From: Longilinea arvoryzae
GTDB taxonomy: Bacteria > Chloroflexota > Anaerolineae > Anaerolineales > Anaerolineaceae
Length of the DNA stretch: 64,000 nt
Assembly: GCF_001050235.1 (NCBI RefSeq)
Contig: NZ_DF967972.1
Coordinates: 3,500,724-3,564,723 of the forward strand
Reading direction: 5' to 3'
The notes below the pieces were generated by a model, which saw nothing but the letters and a program-made list of their open reading frames with translations, was not told the origin of the DNA and searched no databases. This document shows, piece by piece, positions 1 through 8,263 of this stretch. Within the stretch, counting starts at the first letter, position 1. Each line of letters begins with the position of its first letter. Position numbers and translations under genes: made by a program.

Positions 1-54
1 CCCATCTGCCATACTGTCAACATCAATAACAAGTTTGCAAGAGGAGATTCCGCG

Positions 55-189
55 ATGTCCAAAATCATCAACACACTCAGCCAGTTAGATCCGCGCGTTC
101 TGCGCTTCGCACTTTTCGTCATTGGTGGAATTCTGGCCCCGATCATCATCCAAACCTGCCCGGGAATGCCCGGCGGCATCAGCGGATAA
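55..189 (+). CDS. Small hydrophobic peptide, 44 aa, unknown function
   Basis: Short open frame with a good purine-rich ribosome binding site (GAGGAG at 41-46, 8 nt before the ATG). The peptide has a polar N-terminus, a hydrophobic central stretch (FALFVIGGILAPIII) and a Pro/Gly-rich end containing one Cys. No family is recognised. A hairpin followed by five T lies directly downstream (216-255), which suits a very short transcription unit. It precedes an NHLP-like small protein, but no functional link is shown. The strong RBS plus terminator favour a real gene; length alone gives no support. Confidence 0.45.
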   Translation: MSKIINTLSQLDPRVLRFALFVIGGILAPIIIQTCPGMPGGISG

Positions 190-427
190 TTTCCCTGCGA
201 AAATTTGTTGGTTCTACCGGCCCCTTATGGGGTGTCAATTGACCGGTGCCTTTTTCTCACGCGGTGGCGATCTACCGGATGTGAGGCTTATCGAAGGCCC
301 TGCGCCGGGTAGAGTCGACCGGACGTTACCGTCAGTAGGATGAACGGCTAGGCACAAGCCAGACGATGTTCATCCTATTTTTAATCCACCCTGACGCGCC
401 TGTCAGGTCTTCTTTGAGGAGGAAACG
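190..427 (+). other. Structured non-coding stretch with two intrinsic-terminator-like hairpins
   Basis: First hairpin: ACCGG (216-220) pairs with CCGGT (243-247) around a CCCC/GGGG stem, followed by TTTTT at 251-255. Second: AGGATGAAC (337-345) pairs perfectly with GTTCATCCT (368-376), with an inner GGCT/AGCC stem, followed by ATTTTTAA. Between them, 256-336 contains CTACC/GGTAG and GGCC-type complementarities. The second terminator sits just before the RBS of the next gene, as in a 5' regulatory leader or a small RNA. I could not match it to a known riboswitch consensus. Confidence 0.4.
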
Positions 428-718
428 ATGAATAAAGGTTTCCAGGAATCAAACTGCGTTTCCGCAGCCTCTCGCCAGAATGAATATAGTCGCATCTTGA
501 CGGCCGCTGTCATCAACGTGCATTTTCGCCAGCTTTTATTGAGCAACCCGGGAATGGCCATTGCCTCCGGCTTCGGTGGGGAAGCCTTCCACCTCCCCAA
601 GGAAGAAAAAAGTCGGGTAGCATCCATTCACGCATCTTCACTGGAGGATTTCGCCAGCCAACTAACGCAGGGTTCCGATCTGGTACGAGGCAATCTGGCT
701 TTTGTCACAGGGGATTGA
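428..718 (+). CDS. Os1348/NHLP-clan-like small protein (possible RiPP precursor-like)
   Basis: A 96-aa protein with a strong RBS (GAGGAGGAAA) before the ATG. The pattern of INxxFRxLLLxNPxxA, then GFxGEAFxLxxEEK, then SIxASSLxDFAxQL resembles the Os1348 branch of the nitrile-hydratase-alpha-like leader peptide (NHLP) clan. Members of that clan are often precursor or leader proteins of ribosomally made natural products. There is no obvious modifiable core after the domain, and no maturation or export enzyme is visible nearby. The role is therefore open. It lies 37 bp before the HD-GYP gene and may be co-transcribed with it. Confidence 0.6.
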   Translation: MNKGFQESNCVSAASRQNEYSRILTAAVINVHFRQLLLSNPGMAIASGFGGEAFHLPKEEKSRVASIHASSLEDFASQLTQGSDLVRGNLAFVTGD

Positions 719-755
719 TTTATTCATTTTCATAACGATTAATAGGTAGGGATTA

Positions 756-1970
756 ATGACAATGACGACCCCGGCTTGGTATCTTTCGTTTATGAGATCG
801 GCTTCATCCAAAGAAGCCGAATCTGAAACCTTTCTGGCAGGCAGCCTCCGTTCAGCCGGCCAGATAGAAAGCGATACCAAACCCACCCGCCATCTACCCT
901 CCGACAAGATGAGCATGTTGCTCGATCTGGGCCGGAGATTGGTGGCGACCAATTCCCTGGACTTGATCTTTACATCCACCGTTCGCGCCGCCGCTGAAAT
1001 GGTGCAGGGAACTTTCTGTAAAATCCTGACTCTGGATTCGACCGGTTCTTTCATCTGCCGGGCCATATTCCCTTCCAAGATCGATCCGCAAAACAGCATT
1101 ATCACCGGGAAACCGGAACCGCTGGTCTCACAGGCTATCTATGAGGAAATCCTGCAATCCCGCCTGCCCAGTTTGCTCCATTACCAGGATCCACGTTTTT
1201 CGAACCAGGAACGCCGGGCGTTGGGACTCTTCTTCATCGACACCTTGATGGTTGCTCCGCTGTGGGTCGATCTCGAACCCATCGGCCTGCTCGTGCTGGG
1301 CGATCAGGCGCGCTTCAACAACAGCGGCCTCAGCCTGGATGAGAAACTCTATCTCACCAGCCTGATATCCGATCAGGCTGCCAGCGCCATCTCGCGCGCC
1401 AGTTTGCTCTCGCAATTGACTGAAAACCGTTTGGAAACGGTTCTGGCGCTTGCCAAAACCATCGAAGCCCGTGACCAGTACACTGGCGGCCATGCCCAAC
1501 GGGTCACTGATTTGACCGAGAAATTGGCGCGAAGTCTGAAGCTCGAAGAGAAAGACGTGCAAAATATCCGCTGGGCCGCGTTGTTACACGACATTGGCAA
1601 GATCGGCATATCCGACGATATCCTTCATCGGCCGGGCCCACTTTCCGATGACGAATGGGAGATGATGCGCCAGCATCCGGATATCGGGGCCGAGATCATC
1701 TTGATGGTGTCGGACCTGACCGAGGTAGCCGAATTGGTCCGCTGTCACCACGAACAATTCGATGGATCCGGCTATCCGCGCGGCTTGAAAGGCAAAGAAA
1801 TTCCCATCGGCGCCCGCATTCTGGCGGTCGTCGATAGTTACGGTGCGATGACGGATGGACGGGTTTACCGCCCGGCCAGCACGCATTCGGAGGCGCTCGC
1901 GGAGTTAAAACGCTGCGCCGGTAAGAACTACGATCCTGTCATCGTAGAGCAATTCGCAAGACTCTTCTAA
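756..1970 (+). CDS. GAF domain / HD-GYP putative c-di-GMP phosphodiesterase
   Basis: A 404-aa cytosolic protein. Residues of roughly 50-225 fit a GAF sensor domain. The C-terminal half is an HD-GYP domain with HDIGKIG, then HHEQFDGSGYPRGL, including the HHExxDGxGYP signature of metal-dependent enzymes that open cyclic di-GMP. The metal-ligand motifs look intact. The ligand of the GAF domain cannot be deduced. A second ATG lies at 762; the SD is weak (GGTAGGGA). The gene follows the NHLP-like gene in the same direction and ends before a GC-rich hairpin near 2000-2030. Confidence 0.88.
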   Translation: MTMTTPAWYLSFMRSASSKEAESETFLAGSLRSAGQIESDTKPTRHLPSDKMSMLLDLGRRLVATNSLDLIFTSTVRAAAEMVQGTFCKILTLDSTGSFICRAIFPSKIDPQNSIITGKPEPLVSQAIYEEILQSRLPSLLHYQDPRFSNQERRALGLFFIDTLMVAPLWVDLEPIGLLVLGDQARFNNSGLSLDEKLYLTSLISDQAASAISRASLLSQLTENRLETVLALAKTIEARDQYTGGHAQRVTDLTEKLARSLKLEEKDVQNIRWAALLHDIGKIGISDDILHRPGPLSDDEWEMMRQHPDIGAEIILMVSDLTEVAELVRCHHEQFDGSGYPRGLKGKEIPIGARILAVVDSYGAMTDGRVYRPASTHSEALAELKRCAGKNYDPVIVEQFARLF

Positions 1971-2058
1971 ATTGCCCGGTTCGGGGGAAGCTCCTGATTC
2001 CCAGCCGCCCGCGTGGAAATCCCGCAGGCGGTTTGGGTCTTAAATTACCAGAATCATC

Positions 2059-2475
2059 CTAGTGCATCTCTTCGCCATCGGTGGCGCGCTCCAGATATTC
2101 CTTTAACGGTTGAAGATATTGTTCCTCCCACCCCAGCCGGTAATCATCCACCTGTTCGTCCGGTAAACTCCGGTGGTACAGAGTAAGGACGGTCCCACCC
2201 GTGTAGCTTTCGAACAGGATTTCAAGCTCCGAATCAGGCGCGTCCTCGGGAAAATCGGTTGTGCGCCAGGATTGCAATATCCGGTGGCCGGGTTCAAGCG
2301 CCAGATTTTTCCCGGTAATATACCCATTCCAGGCGGAAAATTCTCCCCCTACCCGATCGTCGATCACGGCCGGGCTGCCGGTGAACTCACTGTGACGTTG
2401 GCTGCTCATCCAGATCCGATATAGGATCTCAGGCCGCACCGGCAGCAATGCATGGATTGTCAGAGATTGCGTCAT
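2059..2475 (-). CDS. SRPBCC (AHSA1/START-like) domain protein
   Basis: A 138-aa single-domain protein. It opens with a predicted strand (SLTIHALLP) and helix (PEILYRIWMSSQRHSEFTG). It then has the VGGEFSAWNGYITGKN turn, the ILQSWRTTDFPEDAPDS strand pair and a long C-terminal helix, typical of the AHSA1/polyketide-cyclase-like helix-grip fold. The start is set by a perfect AGGAGGT SD 7 nt upstream of the ATG at 2475; the frame stays open upstream but that part is not protein-like. The ligand or partner is unknown. The gene diverges from the methyltransferase gene with about 100 bp between them. Confidence 0.8.
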   Translation of the reverse strand: MTQSLTIHALLPVRPEILYRIWMSSQRHSEFTGSPAVIDDRVGGEFSAWNGYITGKNLALEPGHRILQSWRTTDFPEDAPDSELEILFESYTGGTVLTLYHRSLPDEQVDDYRLGWEEQYLQPLKEYLERATDGEEMH

Positions 2476-2566
2476 CTCGCACCTCCTGACCAAAGACACC
2501 ATATTCCTAACACTATACAAAATCTCCTTCGGAAAATCAACTGCTGCGTTTTTGGGGTTCAAAAGA

Positions 2567-2572
2567 TATAAT
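2567..2572 (+). promoter_or_regulatory. -10 box of leaderless promoter, rRNA methyltransferase gene
   Basis: TATAAT ends 6 nt before the ATG at 2579, placing the expected transcription start at the start codon. No SD is visible for this gene. Confidence 0.6.
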
Positions 2573-2578
2573 CCAGGC

Positions 2579-3589
2579 ATGCTGACCATGCCAATGTCTT
2601 CCCGGATTGCCTTATTGGAGCGCGCCCTGAAATGTCGGCGGCCGCTGCTGGACGAACCACATCTTGGCGCCTTGCGCCTGTTCAACGGCTTCACGGAAGG
2701 CTGTCCGGACCTGGTCATCGACCTTTATGCCAATACATTGATCCTCTTCGATTACTCAGTATCCCCCCAGGCCCCACAAAGCTGGCCGGGGCTGGTCGAG
2801 TGGTTATGCCAACGCCTGCCGTGGATCGAGGCGGTTGTGCTCAAGATCCGCAATTCAAAAAAAGATGCGGACCGCCGGGGAATTTTGATCTATGGGACCC
2901 GGCCGGCTCAAAAGATGTGTGAGAATGGGGTCTGGTACGCGCTCGATCTCACCCTCAATCAAGATGCCGGCCTGTACCTGGACACACGCTTGCTGCGGGA
3001 TTGGCTGCGTGAAAACGCGGCCGGGAAAGAGGTCCTGAATACGTTTGCTTACACCGGCAGCCTGGGCATTGCCGCCGCAGCCGGCGGGGCGCGCAGGGTG
3101 GTGCAGTGCGATTTGAACCGGCGCTTTCTCGAACTCGCCAGTCGATCCGCCGCCCTCAACGGAATCACGAATGATCGCCATCGCATTCAGACAGGGGATT
3201 TTTTCTCGCACGTTGCCGGTTTCAAGGGCAGTTCCGCGGTATTCGATATCGTCATTGCCGACCCGCCTTTCTTTTCGAGCACCGCCAAAGGGCAGGTTGA
3301 TCTGGTCGGGCAAAGCCGGCGAATCATCAACAAGCTGCGTCCATTGGTACGGGACGGCGGCTGGTTGGTGAGCATCAACAATGCACTCTTTGTTTCCGGC
3401 CAGGATTATCTCCAGGATCTGGAAGAATTATGCCGGGATGGTTATCTATCGCTGGAACGGATTATCCCCGTGCCCGAGGATTTTACGGGCTTTCCGGCGA
3501 CATACCAGGGGAGTTGGCCGGCCGATCCGGCGCCCTTCAACCATCCCACCAAAATCGCTTTGCTGCGCGTCCGCCGCAAGAACGTATAA
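2579..3589 (+). CDS. Class I SAM-dependent rRNA (cytosine) methyltransferase, RlmI-like
   Basis: A 336-aa protein of the RlmI/RlmK group. An N-terminal part (FNGFTEGCPDLVIDLYAN) resembles the region following the PUA domain, which is short or absent here. The Rossmann methyltransferase core shows the SAM-binding turn NTFAYTGSLGIAAAAGGA, an acidic strand end (VVQCDLN) and the DPPFF catalytic motif. By family it would methylate a cytosine of 23S rRNA; the exact target is not deducible. The chosen ATG lies 6 nt after a TATAAT box, so the mRNA is probably leaderless. Confidence 0.85.
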   Translation: MLTMPMSSRIALLERALKCRRPLLDEPHLGALRLFNGFTEGCPDLVIDLYANTLILFDYSVSPQAPQSWPGLVEWLCQRLPWIEAVVLKIRNSKKDADRRGILIYGTRPAQKMCENGVWYALDLTLNQDAGLYLDTRLLRDWLRENAAGKEVLNTFAYTGSLGIAAAAGGARRVVQCDLNRRFLELASRSAALNGITNDRHRIQTGDFFSHVAGFKGSSAVFDIVIADPPFFSSTAKGQVDLVGQSRRIINKLRPLVRDGGWLVSINNALFVSGQDYLQDLEELCRDGYLSLERIIPVPEDFTGFPATYQGSWPADPAPFNHPTKIALLRVRRKNV

Positions 3590-3616
3590 GCCGCCGGATC
3601 GACTCACTCCGGCGGC
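3590..3616. terminator. GC-rich hairpin between convergent genes
   Basis: GCCGCCGG (3590-3597) pairs with CCGGCGGC (3609-3616). It lies between convergent genes, but there is no strong T-tract on either side, so termination is only probable. Confidence 0.4.
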
Positions 3617-3634
3617 GATTCATCCCAGGAAAGA

Positions 3635-5503
3635 TTAGATTTTGCGGATCCAGATCATGGCGCCGGCCGGCTGTTCCGGTAAGGGAAGCCGGCCCGAAGC
3701 AACCAAGGCGTGTCGGTTGTTATAGAACTCTACGAATTCCGCCCCATCTTCGATGCCGCCCTGCGCCACCGCCAGGCTGCCGGCCGGACGCGGGCTGGCG
3801 CCGCGGTGGGCCGTGACGATGATCTGCTCCTGGTCCGCATCCCGCAGGAAGCCGAAGCTGTCTTTTTCCACCGCCAGGATTTGAAAACCGCCTTCACTCA
3901 ACGCGGGCGATGTTCTGCGCAGGTGAATCAAACGCCGGTAATCTTCCAGTAAGGCGTGATTCCATGAGCTTTCATCCCAGGCCATGCAGACCCGGCTGTC
4001 GAGGCCCGCGCCTTTCAATCCAATTTCGTCGCCGTAGAAAATGCAAGGCACTCCCGGCGTGGTCATCAACAGGGCAACCGCCAGTTGAACCCGGGCCGGA
4101 TCATTCTTTAGTATCGTTTGAATGCGCGGGGTATCGTGGGTGCCCAGGGTGTTGAACTGCTGGTTTACGATTTGCCACGGAATACTGGATCGATACGCCT
4201 GCCAGGAATCCACCAGAGCCTGCGTGCTAAACCCGCCCGGCGCCTGGATCAGCTCCCGTTTCATTCCGGTGGAAAATTGAAAGGTTGTCAACCAGAACCA
4301 CAAAGGGGTGGTAAAACCGGCGTAATTCATCGCCGCGTCCAGAAAGTCGCCCTGTAATTGGAGCGCGGGATCGAAAAAGTTTTCACCCAGCAGGTAAGCC
4401 TGCGGATTTTCGGTCTTGACCGCCGCGCGAATTCCACGCCCGACCTCCATACCCAACTGGCTGGCGCCCTGCCGGCCGAGCATGTTGGCGACATCGATCC
4501 GCCAGCCATCGATGGTATATGGCGCTTTCATCCAGTGCCGGAAAACCGAATCCGGATCTGAATACATCGCCCGTCGCAGCGCAAGGCTGTTGTAGTTCAA
4601 CTTGGGCAGTGATTTCACGCCCAGCCAGCAGGCATATTCATCCGGCCGTTTTTGGAAAGTAAAGTACTCCGCTGTCCGCGAATTGGGATCTGCCTGGGCC
4701 TGTTGAAACCAGGGATGAGCCACTCCGCAATGATTGGGAACGATATCTAAAATAAGCCGCATTCCGCGATCCGCGGTGGCGCGGCGTAAAGCAATCAGGG
4801 CCGAATTTCCGCCCAGGTGCGGGTCGACGTTGAAATAATCGACCACGTCGTAGCGGTGGTTGCTGAAGGAAGTGAAAATGGGCGTCAGATACACCGAATT
4901 CACACCCAGATCGGACAGGTAATCCAGCTTCGAAAGGACACCATCGAGGTCGCCGCCATAGAATTCGACCATCTTCGCCAGGCCGCCTGGGCTGGGCGGC
5001 TCACCCCACCGGCAGGCGCGCGCGGTCTCCCCGCGGTAGGTGAATTCACCATTTCGAAGGTTGTTCTCCGAATTGCCGTCGCAGAACCGATCCGGAAAGA
5101 CCAGGTAAAAAACGCTCTGTCGTACCCAATCCGGGGACTGGTAATCGGCCAGCAGCCGGAAATCGTCGCTGTCGGTTACGGTGAAATCGTGCAGGCCGGA
5201 AGCGTTGTACCAGTAAGGAATGCCGCCAACCAGAATCAGGAAGCGATATCCGGTCTGCGGCATGGAAATGGGAATCTGGATGCTCCACCAGCGGCAGGCC
5301 CGGCCGCCCGGTTCGGGCTGCATCTCATCGTAGCGCCCCTCGCCGTCCGGGCAGGTATATACAAAGACACGATCCACCGGCGTATCCAGACCGGCGCGAA
5401 TGCGAAGCTGAACGTTATCGCCGAGGTGAATGGATGGGTTGGCCAGCGTTTTGACATACCGGCCGGAGCCGTCATGATGGATCGAACTCAAATCGACGGG
5501 CAT
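3635..5503 (-). CDS. GH13 alpha-amylase / neopullulanase-like glycosidase
   Basis: A 622-aa protein with an N-terminal beta-sandwich like that of neopullulanase/cyclomaltodextrinase enzymes (about residues 1-115), followed by a GH13 TIM barrel. Conserved regions are visible: DIVPNHCG, GWRIDVAN (nucleophile Asp about 337), LLGENF (acid/base Glu about 374) and GTHDTPR (Asp about 457). There is no signal peptide, so it is probably a cytosolic maltodextrin or cyclodextrin hydrolase. Start at 5503 is preferred because a TATGAT box lies about 33 nt upstream on the minus strand; an upstream in-frame start (5560) would precede that promoter. Confidence 0.9.
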   Translation of the reverse strand: MPVDLSSIHHDGSGRYVKTLANPSIHLGDNVQLRIRAGLDTPVDRVFVYTCPDGEGRYDEMQPEPGGRACRWWSIQIPISMPQTGYRFLILVGGIPYWYNASGLHDFTVTDSDDFRLLADYQSPDWVRQSVFYLVFPDRFCDGNSENNLRNGEFTYRGETARACRWGEPPSPGGLAKMVEFYGGDLDGVLSKLDYLSDLGVNSVYLTPIFTSFSNHRYDVVDYFNVDPHLGGNSALIALRRATADRGMRLILDIVPNHCGVAHPWFQQAQADPNSRTAEYFTFQKRPDEYACWLGVKSLPKLNYNSLALRRAMYSDPDSVFRHWMKAPYTIDGWRIDVANMLGRQGASQLGMEVGRGIRAAVKTENPQAYLLGENFFDPALQLQGDFLDAAMNYAGFTTPLWFWLTTFQFSTGMKRELIQAPGGFSTQALVDSWQAYRSSIPWQIVNQQFNTLGTHDTPRIQTILKNDPARVQLAVALLMTTPGVPCIFYGDEIGLKGAGLDSRVCMAWDESSWNHALLEDYRRLIHLRRTSPALSEGGFQILAVEKDSFGFLRDADQEQIIVTAHRGASPRPAGSLAVAQGGIEDGAEFVEFYNNRHALVASGRLPLPEQPAGAMIWIRKI

Positions 5504-5579
5504 GAATGTACCTCGAAACCCGGGTTTATGGCCTCCAATCATACCAGAAGAATAAGGCACGGCTTATGAAAGAACAACG

Positions 5580-5604
5580 GACGGGCGGAGTTGATCCGCC
5601 CGTC
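5580..5604 (-). terminator. Terminator after the VWA gene
   Basis: A 10-bp stem GACGGGCGGA/TCCGCCCGTC with a 5-nt loop lies just after the VWA stop on the minus strand and is followed by a T-rich stretch. Confidence 0.55.
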
Positions 5605-5608
5605 GCTT

Positions 5609-6856
5609 CTAGCTGTTTTGGTCCTTATCTTTACTGCGTTTGATGCGATATTGTTCCATGGATGCCTGCTTGCGTTCCGTCTGGTCCAAACCGCGTTTGA
5701 CGCGCTCGCGCAAGGATCGATAATCCCGGGCGGTGTTTTCGTCCATATAAGGCATGGCGGCGGCCAGTTGGTGCTCCAGCAACCGGTCAGCTTCCTGGCG
5801 GCGGCCTTCCCGTTCCAGGCGCAATGCCTGCGAAGCCACCTGCGCCGTGGAAACGCGGTAGTAGCGGTCCAACAGCCCCGCGTCGCGAAGGATTTCGTTT
5901 GCTTCGTCTGCCGATCGATATTCAAACCGGACCGTACTCTCCCGCTGGATCTCCCGGCCCTCCGGTGTCTGGGCGTGGAACAGGAGGTGAATCTCCAATG
6001 CGTCCGCCTCCGACGGCGGCGCCAGCACTTCGAGGTACAACCGGCGTTGCTGTTCGGATGCCAGATCGCCGATGGAGACCTGAAGGCGGCCGTCCGCCTG
6101 CCGGGTGCGCCATTCCCCGGGTATTTGGATGGCGGTATGCGGCGGAACGTCGATGATCAGGGTAATGTCCTGTAACGTGATGGCAGCGATTTCTTCCAGC
6201 TCGCGCCGGAAAATTTCCGGGATCGATTCAGGATGGTCGATATAGTAGTAATTGCCACTTCCCTGGTTGGCCATCACTTCGAGCAGGTGTTCGTCGTAAT
6301 CGCTGCCGGCGCCGAACGTGGAAGTCGAAACGCCGCGTTGGCTTAACTGGCGGGCATGCTCACCCAGCTCTTCCCGATCGGTAATCCCGACGTTGGCCAG
6401 ACCGTCGCTGAGCAGCAAGGCCCGGTTGACCGCGCCGGTCGTCTGCACCAGCCCGACCTGACGGCAGCCTTCCAGCCAGCCTCCCGAGAGGTTGGTCATT
6501 GATCCGGCTTGCAAGTCGTCGATCCGGCGCAGCATGGCGGCGCGTTGCTCCGGGGAAACCGGCTGCATTTCAGACACAACCCGCACATTCGTGTCGTATA
6601 CAACCAGCGCAGCCCGGTCCCGCTCGCGCAGTTGGTCGAGGAGATAGGCAGTGGCCTGTTTGGTATACGCCAGTTTATCGCCCGACATCGAACCGCTGAC
6701 ATCCAGGACCAGCGCCAGGTTGAAGTCGGGGCGAGTTTCACGGCGGGAACCTTGCGGCGCGCGCAAATTGATCTCGATCAGGCGTTGCGTTGGGACGGTT
6801 TTGGCAATCACCGCCGCATCGCATTTCACATCGAACTCGATTGCTGCTTCAGACAT
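5609..6856 (-). CDS. VWA domain-containing protein
   Basis: A 415-aa cytosolic protein. An N-terminal beta-rich part (about 1-45) is followed by a von Willebrand A domain with an intact MIDAS signature DVSGSMS (about 52-58) and a later LLLSDGLANVG strand. A beta-sandwich region (DITLIIDVPPH onward) and a charged helical tail complete it. Such Ca-activated-channel-like VWA proteins bind a divalent metal and a protein partner, which is not identifiable here. The gene overlaps the upstream MerR-family gene by 8 bp, so the two are co-transcribed from the promoter near 7480-7507. Confidence 0.87.
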   Translation of the reverse strand: MSEAAIEFDVKCDAAVIAKTVPTQRLIEINLRAPQGSRRETRPDFNLALVLDVSGSMSGDKLAYTKQATAYLLDQLRERDRAALVVYDTNVRVVSEMQPVSPEQRAAMLRRIDDLQAGSMTNLSGGWLEGCRQVGLVQTTGAVNRALLLSDGLANVGITDREELGEHARQLSQRGVSTSTFGAGSDYDEHLLEVMANQGSGNYYYIDHPESIPEIFRRELEEIAAITLQDITLIIDVPPHTAIQIPGEWRTRQADGRLQVSIGDLASEQQRRLYLEVLAPPSEADALEIHLLFHAQTPEGREIQRESTVRFEYRSADEANEILRDAGLLDRYYRVSTAQVASQALRLEREGRRQEADRLLEHQLAAAMPYMDENTARDYRSLRERVKRGLDQTERKQASMEQYRIKRSKDKDQNS

Positions 6857-7445
6857 ATTTCACCCCTTGAGACGAGAATAACGATCCGGCAAATTGGAGC
6901 AATTCCTTTACTCTTTTTTCATTGACATCATCCAATGAATCGCTGGCCAACAGGATGACGCCCGGCGCCAGACGGTAGTGGCGCCAGTGCTCGGCTGGCT
7001 GGCTGAGATGCGGCTGCGGTTTCGGCGCCGCGGTCAGGTGTTCGGGCGACGCGCTGAATTGGTGGGTCGTCTCGGGCGAAACCTGGCGGGACGCCTCCCT
7101 GTGCGCGGTGATCTGATCGATGTAGTCCAGCGCTGAAGAACGCGAGCTTTGCGCCGCCGGAGAGTTTTGCTCCAGTTCGGTCAGCAAGCGCTGCACGTCG
7201 GCGGTACTCAGGCCCGTCAGGCGTTCGCGGATTTCACGAAGGGGAAGGAAGGTTTCTTTCAGGCGGCGGATCACATTCAGGCGTAGCAGGGCATCCTCGC
7301 CATAGGTTGCAAATCGCCCGCGCGCCTGCGGTGCGGGCAGCAGGCCTTCAGCGATGTAGAACCGGATGGTGCGCACCGAAACGTTCGCCCGCCGCGCCAG
7401 ATCGCCGATCAACATGCCTTCTTCGTCTTGATTCTGCAATTTCAT
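6849..7445 (-). CDS. MerR-family transcriptional regulator
   Basis: A 198-aa protein. The N-terminal winged helix-turn-helix is evident (MLIGDLARRANVSVRTIRFY, then GLLPAP and YGEDALLRLNVIRRLKE), followed by a linker rich in Ser/Pro/His and a C-terminal segment with no cysteine metal cluster. The start at 7445 has GGAG 7 nt upstream; the ATG at 7466 lacks an SD. Its own promoter carries a perfect palindrome covering the spacer (7485-7504), so it very likely autoregulates itself and the coupled VWA gene. The effector is unknown. Confidence 0.87.
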   Translation of the reverse strand: MKLQNQDEEGMLIGDLARRANVSVRTIRFYIAEGLLPAPQARGRFATYGEDALLRLNVIRRLKETFLPLREIRERLTGLSTADVQRLLTELEQNSPAAQSSRSSALDYIDQITAHREASRQVSPETTHQFSASPEHLTAAPKPQPHLSQPAEHWRHYRLAPGVILLASDSLDDVNEKRVKELLQFAGSLFSSQGVKYV

Positions 7446-7479
7446 GTGCACTCCATTTCGATCCATCTGGTTTGCTATT

Positions 7480-7507
7480 ATTATACAGTATTACGTAATA
7501 CTGTCAA
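7480..7507 (-). promoter_or_regulatory. Consensus sigma70 promoter overlapped by a 20-bp perfect palindrome (MerR operator)
   Basis: Read on the minus strand: TTGACA (7507-7502), a 16-bp spacer, TATAAT (7485-7480). The palindrome ACAGTATTACGTAATACTGT occupies 7485-7504 and overlaps both hexamers. With consensus -35 and -10 boxes and a short spacer, simple repression is more likely than the spacer-distorting activation of long-spacer MerR promoters. Confidence 0.85.
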
Positions 7508-7512
7508 TATAC

Positions 7513-7553
7513 CAAAAATATTAAACCGGGATGAGATTAAGCTCCTCCCGGTT
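7513..7553 (-). terminator. Terminator after the cyclase gene
   Basis: AACCGGGA (7524-7531) pairs with TCCCGGTT (7546-7553); on the minus strand it is followed by TAATATTTTT. Confidence 0.6.
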
Positions 7554-7585
7554 TTGAGTGCTGAACTCGATGAGTTGGGCTGAAC

Positions 7586-8227
7586 TCAGTCCCGGGTAAG
7601 GATCGCCCGGCACGGAGCGCCGTCCGCGTCGCGGATCTTGACCGGCAGACACATCAACCCGTACGCGCCCGGCTGAACCTCACTCAGGTCGAGCCCCTCG
7701 ACCAGGATGATCTCGGCGCTCAACAACCGCTTGTGAACCGGCGCGCCGCGTGAGACGCTATCGCTGCGTTCGACGCCCAGGTAATCGATGCCGACCAGCC
7801 TGACCCCGCGCTGCACCAGCCACTCCGCCCCATCGAGGGAGATGCCGATGAAATCTTCGTCGAAGACGGTTGGTTTCTCACTCCACAGGCGTGAATTGCG
7901 CGTCTTCAGAATCAGGCGCGCAGTTCCAACCGGGATTTCGGCTTTTTCAAAATCCGCGGCAGTGATCTCGTGGGTCGAGCCAAATTCGGCTACCCAGGCC
8001 GGCCCGACCAGAACATCCAGGTCCAACCGGTCGACACCGCGCCGGCCGTCCAGAAAATGCAGCGGCGCGTCGACGTGCGTGCCCGTGTGCGCACCCATAT
8101 TCAAGTGGGTGATATTGGCCGCGTCGCCGCCGGCGATGCTGGACTCACGCAGAATGGAGACCGCCGGGTCACCCTTCCAAACTGGAAGGTCCGGCCGGAT
8201 GCTAACGGATATATCGATATACTTCAT
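7586..8227 (-). CDS. Cyclase-family metal-dependent hydrolase (KynB-like fold)
   Basis: A 213-aa protein of the PF04199 cyclase/arylformamidase family. The metal-binding signature HTGTHVDAPLHF is intact, followed by GIDYLGVE and the C-terminal GLMCLPVKI strand. Characterised relatives hydrolyse N-formylkynurenine or isatin; substrate cannot be inferred and there is no kynurenine pathway gene nearby. Start at ATG 8227, 7 nt after GAGG. It is followed by an intrinsic terminator and lies 36 bp downstream of the GH20 gene on the same strand. Confidence 0.85.
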   Translation of the reverse strand: MKYIDISVSIRPDLPVWKGDPAVSILRESSIAGGDAANITHLNMGAHTGTHVDAPLHFLDGRRGVDRLDLDVLVGPAWVAEFGSTHEITAADFEKAEIPVGTARLILKTRNSRLWSEKPTVFDEDFIGISLDGAEWLVQRGVRLVGIDYLGVERSDSVSRGAPVHKRLLSAEIILVEGLDLSEVQPGAYGLMCLPVKIRDADGAPCRAILTRD

Positions 8228-8263
8228 AAAACCGCCTCGCAAAAGAAATACCAGAGACGCGCG

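Noticed and set aside
190..427. c-di-GMP, cobalamin, TPP or SAM riboswitch
   Set aside because: Attractive next to an HD-GYP gene, but the conserved cores of these classes are not present; left as an unknown structured region.
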